A stretch of 62,289 nucleotides of DNA from Thalassolituus alkanivorans (GCF_020447205.1 NZ_JAJAEL010000002.1:1-62289); one strand, 5' to 3'. Positions 1 to 7,326 are shown, counted from the first letter of the stretch. The notes: generated by a model from the sequence alone, not told the origin. Numbers and translations are program-made.

Positions 1-98
1 ACCGCAGGCATGGTTCCAATGGAATGCTGTCGCCGGTAAAGTATGAACAGCAATATTTTATGAAGCTTGAAAGTGTCTAGCGAACTGGTGGCGATTCA
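1..98 (+). mobile_element. Right end of an IS3-family insertion sequence (truncated by window edge)
   Basis: The first 98 bases read as the 3' end of an IS3-type element: the C-terminus of the OrfB transposase followed at once by a short non-coding end that finishes in ...GCGATTCA. IS3-family termini usually start TGA and end TCA, so position 98 is a natural end point. An open reading frame resumes at 99 without a start codon, as expected if the element interrupted a gene. The left end lies outside the window, so inverted repeats cannot be compared. Confidence 0.6.
3..80 (+). pseudogene. IS3-family transposase OrfB, C-terminal 25 residues (cut by window edge)
   Basis: Frame 3 encodes 25 residues and a TAG stop. 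The stretch RRHGSNGMLSPVKYE matches the conserved C-terminus of IS3-family OrfB (DDE integrase core) transposases, where RRH..(G/N)..SPxxYE follows the catalytic glutamate region. It is partial only because the window begins here; whether the full gene is intact cannot be seen. It belongs to the insertion sequence whose right end is near base 98. Confidence 0.6.
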
Positions 99-365
99 GA
101 AGGTGAGAATTACCGGTGGGCGAAGCTGCACCTCAACAAAGGGCTATCCTTCCGGCGAAAGCTAGAGGATGTTGGCTTCAGAGAGAAGAATACGTCAAAA
201 AGGATTAATGGCCGCCAGAGCCGGAAGAAGGGGTGGATTCTGACTAACCACGGCCAGCCTAATGAATATGACCTGATTGAACGAGAGGACTCCCGCATCC
301 TGAGAGAGAGTGAAGAAGTCTTTCCGGAGGATGCACTGCCAGATGGTCAAGACTACACGGTGTAA
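99..365 (+). pseudogene. 3' remnant of a gene interrupted by the IS3 element
   Basis: An open frame without any start codon runs from the inferred IS end (99) to TAA at 363-365 and encodes 88 residues, basic in the first half (RRKLEDVGFREKN, RQSRKKGW) and acidic at the end (REDSRILRESEEVFPEDALPDG). I do not recognise the family. Uninterrupted coding from the IS boundary suggests the C-terminus of a gene split by the insertion. The alternative, a short random open frame, is less likely because composition changes smoothly and a terminator-like hairpin follows at 418-442. Confidence 0.4.
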
Positions 366-417
366 CCATCTATTAGGAAGGGAGGCTGCAACCCCGATCA
401 CCCCGATCACAGAAAAG

Positions 418-442
418 GGCCGGAGATATTGCCAATCCGGCC
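418..442. terminator. Hairpin GGCCGGA / TCCGGCC
   Basis: A perfect 7-bp stem (418-424 with 436-442) with an 11-nt loop is followed by a short T run on the + strand and preceded by AAAA on the other. It may end transcription of the interrupted gene upstream. The T tract is weak, so efficiency is uncertain. Confidence 0.4.
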
Positions 443-583
443 TTTGGAAAAATGACTGAGGGTGATGGGCAGCACCGATCACTCACTGGATCACACCCAT
501 ATCAAGGGGTATCACTTTCCTCTTAGGCCCGCGTTATAAGTACAACGGTAAGCATCCTGCCTACCGTCATTCTTTGAACCATG

Positions 584-683
584 CCCTAGTGGGAGACTTC
601 TCCCGACCTGAAATTATCTCCCAATAGAGTCCATTCCAGGCTTTTGAGAGACATCTCCCACTGGGCCTAGAGTCTATTGGGAG
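584..683. promoter_or_regulatory. Dyad-rich site upstream of the resolvase, candidate res/operator
   Basis: Just before the resolvase start lie nested inverted repeats: CTCCCAATAGA (618-628) with TCTATTGGGAG (673-683), 11 bp perfect; and AGTGGGAGA (588-596) with TCTCCCACT (654-662), 9 bp perfect. GGGAGA/TCTCCC motifs recur throughout. Serine resolvases bind several 28-34 bp dyads (res subsites) directly upstream of their own gene and repress themselves there, so position and structure both fit. Together with 366-583, where I see only the hairpin at 418, this fills the gap before the resolvase. Confidence 0.5.
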
Positions 684-689
684 GCCACT

Positions 690-1247
690 ATGGCAATCAT
701 CGGTTACGCCCGCGTATCAACTACCGGGCAATCACTCACCGCTCAGCTCGAAGCACTGTCATCCTGCGACAAAGTATTTCAGGAGAAGGTCAGCGGCAGC
801 AAGACAGACCGGCCTGAGCTGGTCGCGGCACTGGACTATATGAGAGACGGAGACGAGTTCATCGTCACCAAGCTGGATCGACTGGCGCGCAACACCAGTC
901 ACCTGCTGGAGATCGTCGATAAGCTGAACGCGAAGGGTATCACCCTGAAGATCCTGAATATTGGCATTGATACCGGTACGCCAACCGGCAAGCTGATGCT
1001 CACTATGATCGGAGCCATCGCCACATTTGAGCGGGAAATGATGCTGGAACGACAGGCTGAAGGTATCGCTCAGGCCAAAGCGAAGGGGATGTATAAAGGG
1101 AGGAAGCCGACAGCTCGGAACAAGGCCGGAGAACTGAAGGCCCTACTGGCGACAGGCATGACCAAGCGAAATGCAGCAAGCGAGCTTGGAATCAGCGAGT
1201 CCAGCTTATACCGAATAGCATCCAAGTTTGAAAAAGTACTTGCATAA
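690..1247 (+). CDS. Serine recombinase, resolvase/invertase family
   Basis: A 185-residue small serine recombinase. The N-terminus MAIIGYARVSTTGQSL carries the resolvase motif Y-A-R-V-S-T with Ser10 as expected nucleophile. The catalytic arginines fall in the block KLDRLARN and the motif GAIATFERE is followed by an E-helix, as in Tn3/gamma-delta resolvases and Hin. The last ~45 residues form a helix-turn-helix (GMTKRNAASELGISESSLYR). Full length for the family (about 180-200). Such enzymes resolve transposon cointegrates or invert DNA; the dyads directly upstream favour a resolvase with its own res site. No transposase for it is visible in the window. Confidence 0.92.
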   Translation: MAIIGYARVSTTGQSLTAQLEALSSCDKVFQEKVSGSKTDRPELVAALDYMRDGDEFIVTKLDRLARNTSHLLEIVDKLNAKGITLKILNIGIDTGTPTGKLMLTMIGAIATFEREMMLERQAEGIAQAKAKGMYKGRKPTARNKAGELKALLATGMTKRNAASELGISESSLYRIASKFEKVLA

Positions 1248-1330
1248 AATCAAAAGACAAGGGATAGTTAATTCGGACGCGGCATACGAGTGAAGGTATT
1301 AACCGTAGCGAAGATGGCGCTCCGCTTCCG

Positions 1331-1358
1331 AGACCCGGGCATTCTATGTTCCGGGTCT
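1331..1358 (+). terminator. Hairpin AGACCCGG / CCGGGTCT after the resolvase
   Basis: An 8-bp perfect stem (1331-1338 with 1351-1358), 12-nt loop, about 85 bases after the resolvase stop and about 20 before the start of the next gene. No true T tract follows, so it may act as an attenuating or boundary hairpin instead of a strong terminator. It lies inside a longer open frame, which argues for the internal start of the DUF3800 gene at 1380. Confidence 0.35.
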
Positions 1359-1379
1359 TCGCGTTTATGGGAACAAGGA

Positions 1380-2183
1380 ATGCTCTACATAGTGTATCTG
1401 GATGAGTTTGGACATATCGGTCCATACTTGTCTCATGACCATCCTAAGCATAAGACTCACCCCGCTTTCGGGTTAGCAGGCATTGTACTTCCGTACTATG
1501 AAGTTAGGAACTTTACTACGTTCTTTTTTCAACTGAAGAACAATCTACTCGCGATGGACCTCAAAAAGGCCGGTATCCATCCTGCCAAGTGGGAAAAAAA
1601 GGGGGCCAATTTATACCGCACAGGAAACGTCAAGAAGTATAGAGAGCTACGGCAAGCCACCTTCCGTCTGATCAGCAAGATTGATGAAATTGGCGGCTAC
1701 GTTATATACGTAGGCTCAGAAAAGCCGCGCACCGAAAAAATTGATAGCAAGGAACTCTATCACCGAACTCTGCGAGAGCTGATTAAACGGATAGATGATC
1801 AATGCAAGCCCAGTAACGATAGATTCATGGTCATCCTTGATGAGCAAGAAGAGAACGTGATGCGCGGGGAGATAGTTGAACGAACAGGTATCGAAATGTT
1901 CGGAAGCAAGAACCGGCGTCAATTAATTGAACCCCCGATGCAAGCTGAAAGCAACCTTTACCAGACTCTCCAGTGTGCAGATTGGTTCTGTGGGCTCTTA
2001 GGAAGAATGGCTCACCTTGAGTTTGAACCTGAGCACAAGAAAGAATTTGAATGGTACAACACGTACTTCAAAGCTCGCATGAAGAGTATCTGTAAAAGAA
2101 GTGGATTGCAGCGAAACGGCCACAAGCCGGCTTCGGCAAAGAGTCTTGAACGACTAGTCAAGAGCGTGAATTCACGACGATAG
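1380..2183 (+). CDS. DUF3800 domain-containing protein
   Basis: 267 residues starting MLYIVYLDEFG. The (Y)LDEFG N-terminal motif, a central ILDE acidic motif (VILDEQEE) and a C-terminal QCADW motif (TLQCADWFCG) are the conserved acidic positions of DUF3800, a family with an RNase H-like fold and predicted nuclease activity that is frequent on mobile elements; the activity is inference. An upstream extension to 1290 is open, but it crosses the hairpin at 1331 and lacks family sequence, so I start at ATG 1380 (GGGA about 8 bases ahead). It probably belongs to the island cargo. Confidence 0.8.
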   Translation: MLYIVYLDEFGHIGPYLSHDHPKHKTHPAFGLAGIVLPYYEVRNFTTFFFQLKNNLLAMDLKKAGIHPAKWEKKGANLYRTGNVKKYRELRQATFRLISKIDEIGGYVIYVGSEKPRTEKIDSKELYHRTLRELIKRIDDQCKPSNDRFMVILDEQEENVMRGEIVERTGIEMFGSKNRRQLIEPPMQAESNLYQTLQCADWFCGLLGRMAHLEFEPEHKKEFEWYNTYFKARMKSICKRSGLQRNGHKPASAKSLERLVKSVNSRR

Positions 2184-2187
2184 TAAA

Positions 2188-2282
2188 GTGATACGCTTTG
2201 GGCACACATGTCCATCAACCACGATGGTTTGAAGGGCTGCTAACCCATATGATACGTGGCTTCTGTGGCAGCTGTGCCCTGT
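2188..2282 (+). repeat. 95-bp direct repeat, copy 1
   Basis: Aligns without gaps to 2874-2968 with 83 of 95 bases identical by hand count. The element opens with GGGCACA and closes with TGTGCCC, so its ends are complementary, and it contains CCATC-AACCAC-GATGG, a short hairpin kept in both copies. It starts five bases after the DUF3800 stop codon. The two copies bracket the small minus-strand gene at 2354-2719. It has no integron attC core (GTTRRRY). Confidence 0.85.
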
Positions 2283-2353
2283 TCAATAAATAAAGATTCG
2301 AATTGGACTGGGTACTGAGATCCAATCAGTTGAGCATTTCAACACCCTACAGG

Positions 2354-2719
2354 TTAATCATCGTCGTCATCATCATCTTCCCCATCCGATTGAAACAGCT
2401 CACTCTCAATGTCGGAAAGAGACAGCTCCCCTGAGCGCAGATCCCTTAACTCAGATCCAATCGCTCTTGCAACAGGTAGCGCAGGCGCTCCTTCAAGAAC
2501 ACTCGCATAAGTAAGGCCGAATCCTCCATTCTCAAGTTCAATCATGAGTACCCCCATATCATTAAGCTCTTCAATAACCGCTTGAACAAAAACGCTTCTA
2601 AGCTGCTTTCGCCCTGAAATTTTCTTAAGCCTAATGCCTGACAAGCGCACTCTAGTTCGCTCAAAGCGCTTCAAAGCCAGCGCCACAAGTACGGCCGTTT
2701 CATATGATGAACGTTGCAT
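2354..2719 (-). CDS. Small protein with predicted winged-helix-like body and poly-aspartate tail
   Basis: 121 residues. The ATG at 2719 is preceded by GAGAGGT at good spacing, supporting translation. The first ~75 residues look like an alpha/beta winged-helix fold: helix ETAVLVALALKRFE, a basic stretch (LRLKK-type residues around 29-38), helix VFVQAVIEELNDMGVLM, then a short beta wing. The last ~30 residues are strongly acidic and end in seven Asp. I do not recognise the family. Being enclosed by two 95-bp repeats beside an island end suggests mobile cargo; an acidic tail could be a DNA-mimic or an intrinsically disordered regulator, which is speculation. Confidence 0.65.
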   Translation of the reverse strand: MQRSSYETAVLVALALKRFERTRVRLSGIRLKKISGRKQLRSVFVQAVIEELNDMGVLMIELENGGFGLTYASVLEGAPALPVARAIGSELRDLRSGELSLSDIESELFQSDGEDDDDDDD

Positions 2720-2873
2720 ATCTACCTCTCAGTATCATTAAAGTCCGAACCACTATAATCCAGAATACGGATCTTTGAAATACTTTTTTAGAATTTGAAA
2801 GATAATAAAACCAAATCATTTTGAGTGTGAGACTAAAACGGTCCCGTTTGAGAGAAGATACCTCCTCTTGCCG

Positions 2874-2968
2874 GTGATACACTTTTGGCACACATTTCCA
2901 TCAACCACGATGGTCTGAAGGGCTGCCAGCCCGCATGATGCGTGGGTTCTGTGATAGCTGTGCCCTGT
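2874..2968 (+). repeat. 95-bp direct repeat, copy 2
   Basis: Second copy of the repeat at 2188-2282 (12 mismatches in 95, no gaps). Both copies start GTGATAC and end GCTGTGCCCTGT. This copy runs straight into the tRNA-like attachment sequence at 2967. Its own internal stem GGGCT/AGCCC is broken in copy 1, so the structure conserved between copies is the CCATC/GATGG hairpin and the complementary ends. Confidence 0.85.
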
Positions 2969-2984
2969 CCGCCTCTGGGCACCA
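2967..2984 (+). other. tRNA-Leu-like 3' end, probable island attachment site
   Basis: The 18 bases can be read as the end of a tRNA: GT closing a T-loop, CCGCC as 3' T-stem, TCTGGGC as 3' acceptor strand, discriminator A and CCA. An acceptor strand TCTGGGC pairs with GCCCAGA, typical of gammaproteobacterial tRNA-Leu. No 5' half of a tRNA precedes it. This is the expected picture where an integrative element has used a tRNA 3' end as att site and left a duplicated fragment at its far end. A terminator like those after tRNA genes follows at 2997. Confidence 0.55.
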
Positions 2985-2996
2985 CGAATATTAAAG

Positions 2997-3020
2997 AGCC
3001 CGCATAGCAATATGCGGGCT
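2997..3020 (+). terminator. Rho-independent terminator AGCCCGCAT / ATGCGGGCT
   Basis: A 9-bp perfect stem (2997-3005, 3012-3020), 6-nt loop, followed by TTTTTT on the + strand. It lies 12 bases after the tRNA-like 3' end, so it is likely the original terminator of the tRNA gene used as integration target. Confidence 0.85.
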
Positions 3021-3307
3021 TTTTTATTGCCTGAAATCCGGCGTCATCTCAGGTTCGATTCATCAGAGCCATCTATGGCTCTACTCCTGCGGACAGTCTG
3101 CGGCTGTGTAAATCTGTTCCGGACAGATTTGTCCTCGCACTGGAATCTTCTCACCAATTCGCCCAGCCTTTCTCCCGACTTTGCGCCAAACCGCTTTCTT
3201 GTTCTGAGGAAGATTCCACAGTATCGACTGATCATTTTTTAAACAATTTAAACGGGTGTTACAAAGCGTGGGGGACAGGGGGATTTTTCTTCAACTTATA
3301 CTCAAAG

Positions 3308-3658
3308 TTATCCACAGATTCTGTGGGTAAACCGTAACAGAATCGCCATATAAAGAGTTTTTCTGTTAAAAACAACTCTTAATTCTGCTGATTATTAAAA
3401 AAAATGACTTGCCAACGCATTACTCTGAAAAACCTGACGGCTGTGTAAAAAACACCATAAAATCCTTGATTTTCAAGGGTTTCCGGTAATCCGGCCGATG
3501 CCGGACTGACACCATGGTAAAGCGTTGCAGGCCTGTTGCGGGCTGCAGGCAGTTATCGCCAGCTTATCCCTTAGTTATACACAGAATTCTGTGCATAAAT
3601 AAACAGGCTTTCACTGAACAACCTCTGCCAGGGTGAAATTCCGATCAGGTTATTCACA
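3308..3658. other. Gene-free stretch with four TTATNCACA DnaA-type boxes
   Basis: Within 3030-3783 I find no convincing gene. It is AT-rich around 3350-3420 and contains four perfect matches to the DnaA-box consensus TTATNCACA: 3308-3316 (+), 3575-3583 (+), 3590-3598 (-) and 3650-3658 (+). The pair at 3575/3590 forms a 24-bp palindrome with one mismatched pair, and 3308 has an inverted near-copy (CTGTGGGTAA) ending at 3330. It may be a DnaA-binding regulatory cluster ahead of the phosphate transporter. No dnaA, dnaN or mnmG is near, so I do not call it oriC. Confidence 0.45.
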
Positions 3659-3783
3659 CAAAGAACTGCTTTTTCAGCGACTTAGATCAACGTCTGCAGA
3701 TACTGCTACAGCAATTTCCCTTGCTGAACAAAAGGCCATTGGGTTAACTGACAGCTCTGCCCGGAACTACAGGATTACCCCCG

Positions 3784-5643
3784 TTGGAATTGCTCAAGCG
3801 CATGCTCTTTCCGGTCATTATGCTGCTGCTGGCGTTCAGCCTGTGGAGCAGTCCCCAGCTGCAGCAGATTGCTGCCGGTGTCGCTATCTTCCTGTTCGGC
3901 ATGCTGTCACTGGAACGTGGCTTCCAGAGTTTCAGTGGCGGCCTGATCGAACGTGTCCTGCAGCGCTCCACCAATACCACCGGCAAAGCCCTGCTCTTTG
4001 GTGTGGCCGCCACCACCCTGATGCAATCCAGCTCACTGGTATCGGTGCTGAGCATCTCCTTTCTGTCGGCCGGGCTGATCAACCTCGGTGCCGGACTGGG
4101 CGTTATTTTTGGTGCAAATCTGGGCACCACCACCGGCGCCTGGCTGATTGCCGGCTTTGGTCTCGATATCAACCTTTCCCAGCTGGCGATGCCAATGCTG
4201 GTGTTTGGCGTCATGCTGCTGTTTCAGCCCAATCAGAGCCGCGCCGGTATCGGCCATATTCTGGCCGGCATGGGTTTTCTGTTTCTCGGCATTGATTACA
4301 TGAAGGATGGCTTTGCCACTCTGCAGGGCAGTCTGGATCTCAGCACCATCAGCCCACAGGGCATTGCCGGGCTGCTGCTGTTCACCCTGTTCGGCATTAT
4401 TGCCACGGTTGTGATGCAATCCAGCCATGCCACCCTGGTATTAACCCTGACCGCGCTGGCGGCCGGTCATGTGCAGTATATGGATGCGCTGGCACTGGCT
4501 ATCGGCGCCAACGTCGGCACCACGGTTACCGCCGTGCTGGGCAGCCTTGGCGCCAATACGGCAGGCAAGCGGCTTGCTCTCGGACATTTGCTGTTTAACC
4601 TGCTGACCGGTGTTGTGGCCTTGGTGTTAATGCCGGTGCTGTTGTGGCTGGTTGAACATCTCAGCGTGCTGCTGGGTATCGGCGCCGATAACTACACACT
4701 GAAGCTGGCCCTGTTCCACACCCTGTTTAACCTGCTGGGCGTCATGCTGATGGTGCCGCAGCTGCTACGCCTGCAAGGCTGGTTGTTACGTCTGGTGCCG
4801 GAACGGGCCACCAGCCGTATGCAGCCGCAATATCTGAATCAATCGGCGATGGAATCCCCTTCTGCTGCCGTTGCCGTAACCCGCAGCGAAAGCATCCGCC
4901 TGTACGCGTTATCCACCGACCTGGTACTGCAGGGGCTTGGCTGGCAGGCCGATGAATTTCACCGAGGGCAGCCGATTGCACTGTTAAGCGACCAGAGCCA
5001 CTCTGCCATTCATACCAACCTGCAACAGCTGTACGAACAACAGGTGAAGGGAATTTACTCGGCCATCATCAGTTTCATCAGCAGCGCACGGGAAAAAGCC
5101 AGCGGCCGTCAGGACGAACAGCTGCGCGAGTTGCGTGCCGCCGATCACTATCTGATTGAGGCCATCAAGGGCGTCAAACATCTGCAGCGCAACCTGCTGT
5201 TTTATATTCACAGCGAAAACCCGGATATGGCGCAGGCCTATCAGCAATTACGGCAGCAGATCGGCGACGTGCTGCGCGCCATCCAGCAGGTACGCCAGAT
5301 CGATGACGTGGTGGAAAGCCGCCTCGCCCTCGACCACCAGCTGCTGCTGACCGAACGCGAGCGCGAACAGTCCGACAGCCTGATCGAAGGTCTGATCCGC
5401 ACCCGTAAAATCAGCGCCGAGATGGCCACCTCACTGATGACCGATAAAGGCTACTGCCAGGAAGTCTGCCGCGCGCTGATTCAGGCTGCGCGCTATCTGT
5501 TTATTGATGAGCAGAGCCCACAGGGCGACACACCGGAAAGCCTGCAGCTGGAGCACGCCGACCTGTCGGCCATTAACAAGCAACTGGAACAGCAACGCAG
5601 TGATGAAGACACTGCCACCCCGCCACCGGAGCAAGGCTTATGA
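3784..5643 (+). CDS. Na/Pi cotransporter family protein with C-terminal PhoU-like domain
   Basis: 619 residues. The membrane half (about 1-330) has the two inverted repeats of the PF02690 fold, each with its QSS signature (MQSSSLVSVLS and MQSSHATLVLTL) and the glycine-rich GANLGTT / GANVGTT segments that shape the substrate site. The C-terminal half (about 350-590) is helical and PhoU-like. Proteins of this architecture import phosphate with Na+ in the inner membrane, with PhoU-like control. The listed start is TTG at 3784 with ACAGGA upstream; ATG at 3802 is an alternative that loses six residues. It overlaps the next gene by four bases (ATGA), so the two are co-translated. Confidence 0.9.
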   Translation: MELLKRMLFPVIMLLLAFSLWSSPQLQQIAAGVAIFLFGMLSLERGFQSFSGGLIERVLQRSTNTTGKALLFGVAATTLMQSSSLVSVLSISFLSAGLINLGAGLGVIFGANLGTTTGAWLIAGFGLDINLSQLAMPMLVFGVMLLFQPNQSRAGIGHILAGMGFLFLGIDYMKDGFATLQGSLDLSTISPQGIAGLLLFTLFGIIATVVMQSSHATLVLTLTALAAGHVQYMDALALAIGANVGTTVTAVLGSLGANTAGKRLALGHLLFNLLTGVVALVLMPVLLWLVEHLSVLLGIGADNYTLKLALFHTLFNLLGVMLMVPQLLRLQGWLLRLVPERATSRMQPQYLNQSAMESPSAAVAVTRSESIRLYALSTDLVLQGLGWQADEFHRGQPIALLSDQSHSAIHTNLQQLYEQQVKGIYSAIISFISSAREKASGRQDEQLRELRAADHYLIEAIKGVKHLQRNLLFYIHSENPDMAQAYQQLRQQIGDVLRAIQQVRQIDDVVESRLALDHQLLLTEREREQSDSLIEGLIRTRKISAEMATSLMTDKGYCQEVCRALIQAARYLFIDEQSPQGDTPESLQLEHADLSAINKQLEQQRSDEDTATPPPEQGL

Positions 5644-5903
5644 AATTTTCCCGACTGGTGAAAAAGCTCAATGCGCTGTTTAACCAGCAGCAAAGACACC
5701 AGCAGCGCCAGCGCAAAGAACTGGCTGCCGCGCTGAATAAGCTCAAACACAAACAGCATGAACTGAAAGCTAAGTTACAGAATTGCGACAGCGAACTGGA
5801 ACGGGCGGAACTGGAAGAAAAGATTTCCATTCTCGCCACACAACGGCGCAAAGGGCTGGAAATGCTGCGCGAACTGGACAATAACGAAGACGATAACCTT
5901 TAG
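5640..5903 (+). CDS. Small coiled-coil protein coupled to the Na/Pi cotransporter
   Basis: 87 residues starting in the ATGA overlap with the transporter stop. It is highly charged and Gln/Lys/Glu rich, with continuous heptads from about residue 20 to 75 (ELAAALNKLKHKQHELKAKL) and no cysteine pair, membrane segment or signal peptide. I do not recognise a named family. The overlap implies translational coupling and a stoichiometric role with the transporter-PhoU protein, perhaps as a cytoplasmic partner of its helical domain; this is inferred from context only. Confidence 0.7.
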   Translation: MKFSRLVKKLNALFNQQQRHQQRQRKELAAALNKLKHKQHELKAKLQNCDSELERAELEEKISILATQRRKGLEMLRELDNNEDDNL

Positions 5904-6019
5904 CCGCGCCCCACCCTAAAGAGGTCCGCTGCGTCCTTTACCCGCAACGCAGAAACCGCTAGAGTCTTTGCCGCTTGCATGACTGCACGATTTATCTGGC
6001 ACCAGAAAAGGAATTCACT

Positions 6020-6694
6020 ATGTCGAACGTCGCCGGCAAAGCCTATGGTATGAATGTACTCACCCCGCTGCGGTGGTGGACTGCCCTCTGGCAAAAACTG
6101 ATTTTCTGGGTGGTGGTAAAAACCTTCCCCTACTTCCTCAAGGGTTTACTGACCCTGTCGCTGATTCACTACGCACGCTGGACCATAATTAACCGCTGGT
6201 CATTTCCACGCTTAGACAAAAGCCAGCCGAAAGAAAAACTGACCTACAGCTATATGCTGTTTGAAAGTAATTTTAACGGCAGCTGGGATCAGTACATCGA
6301 CTCCTTTTCTTTTGCGATTCCCTCCGGCCTCGACATGTTCTGGCGCTGGAATATCAAATATCCGAAATCCATTCCGCTGCACGATTTTTATAACTATATC
6401 CGTTTTAACCAGATAGAGAGCGGCCATTACTACAACGCCTATCCGCTGGCCGCGGCCAACGATGTAAAAACGGCGCAGAAATTATTCACCAATCTGAACA
6501 ATTTCCAGAAAAATACCGCAAGCCTCAGCGATGAAGAATTCTTCCAGACTTACCAGCAGTTTCTTGCCAGCAACCAGCACAACCTTGGCAGCATGGGTGA
6601 AAGCCCGCTGATGAGCGCATCGCACGAACTGGTGCAGGAACACCAGCACGCCAATCTTATGATGGCCCGCGTGGCCGGCAAGCAGGAGGCCTGA
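6020..6694 (+). CDS. DyP-associated paralogue 1, N-terminal membrane segment
   Basis: 224 residues from ATG 6020 (AAGGA about 8 bases ahead); an in-frame upstream start at 5975 lacks a ribosome site. It opens MSNVAGKAYGMNVLTPL, has a hydrophobic stretch at about 26-50 and then a core YARWTIIN...MLFESNFNGSWDQYIDSF. The following 210-residue protein has the same landmarks: MANTFGNSYGLTTLCPL, FARLFILN and VFTSNFHGELEPYL. The two are therefore diverged paralogues, three bases apart. I recall FARW/SNFxG proteins next to or fused with DyP-type peroxidases in other bacteria, function unknown. This copy is probably membrane-attached, the second soluble. Confidence 0.8.
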   Translation: MSNVAGKAYGMNVLTPLRWWTALWQKLIFWVVVKTFPYFLKGLLTLSLIHYARWTIINRWSFPRLDKSQPKEKLTYSYMLFESNFNGSWDQYIDSFSFAIPSGLDMFWRWNIKYPKSIPLHDFYNYIRFNQIESGHYYNAYPLAAANDVKTAQKLFTNLNNFQKNTASLSDEEFFQTYQQFLASNQHNLGSMGESPLMSASHELVQEHQHANLMMARVAGKQEA

Positions 6695-6696
6695 GC

Positions 6697-7326
6697 ATGG
6701 CAAACACTTTCGGAAATTCCTACGGCCTGACCACGCTCTGTCCGCTGATCAACGGCGTCCATGACAAACAGACCTCATTCGACAAAATTACCCGCCGCCG
6801 CATTCAGCGTCTGGAAGAAGATGCCGGCAGCCCTTTTGCCCGTATTCCCAATACCTATTTTGCCCGTCTGTTTATTCTTAACGACGTGTTTTTTCAGCAG
6901 GGTAACGACGTTGCCCGCGATCACCTGAAATCCAAGTACCTGGTATTTACCAGTAACTTCCACGGTGAGCTGGAACCCTATCTGAAAGGCATGTGGGATA
7001 ACGCTGAAGCCGATGTGCGCAGCCTGTGGCAATATGCTGTCGCCTTTGACAAAGTGCAGAACGCCGATGATTTCATCGCCTATATCAAAAAGTGTCAGCT
7101 CACTACGACGCTGTTCTTTAACGGCTCGACCGATGTGTCATTAAAAGAGCAACTGAAAGCCCTGTATGTAAAACAGGTTTTCAGCGAATTTACTCTCGCT
7201 CATCAGGGGCAGGATGCCGCAGCACTGCGTACAGCTTTTAATAACTTTATGGCAGAAATCAAACTGGCCGACCTGGACCAGCCAAGCTGGGCGCCCGGTC
7301 AGACCCGTCTGCAAAACATGTACTGA
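6697..7326 (+). CDS. DyP-associated paralogue 2, soluble
   Basis: 209 residues, starting two bases after the stop of paralogue 1, with GCAGGAGG inside the end of that gene as ribosome site. The shared landmarks are the N-terminal YGLTTLCPL, the FARLFILN motif and the SNFHG motif at residues 86-90, followed by a conserved W and a DFIAYI segment (DFYNYI in paralogue 1). It lacks the hydrophobic insertion of paralogue 1 and has no signal peptide. The peroxidase gene follows 56 bases later in the same direction. A role in binding or presenting a lipid-like or hydrophobic substrate to the peroxidase is only a guess. Confidence 0.8.
   Translation: MANTFGNSYGLTTLCPLINGVHDKQTSFDKITRRRIQRLEEDAGSPFARIPNTYFARLFILNDVFFQQGNDVARDHLKSKYLVFTSNFHGELEPYLKGMWDNAEADVRSLWQYAVAFDKVQNADDFIAYIKKCQLTTTLFFNGSTDVSLKEQLKALYVKQVFSEFTLAHQGQDAAALRTAFNNFMAEIKLADLDQPSWAPGQTRLQNMY

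Noticed and set aside
2188-2968. 95-bp repeats as integron attC sites
   Set aside because: No GTTRRRY/RYYYAAC cores and no integrase; the fold differs from attC.
2874-2984. Complete tRNA gene ending at the CCA
   Set aside because: No complementary 5' acceptor (GCCCAGA), D-arm or anticodon arm precedes it; only the 3' end is present.
3012-3242. 76-residue ORF after the tRNA-like site
   Set aside because: Starts inside a terminator stem, has no ribosome site and no recognisable sequence.
3308-3658. Chromosomal replication origin
   Set aside because: DnaA boxes are present but no 13-mer array was recognised and no dnaA, dnaN or mnmG lies nearby.
3633-4295. 220-residue + strand ORF overlapping the Na/Pi cotransporter
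   Set aside because: Out of frame with clearly conserved transporter motifs.
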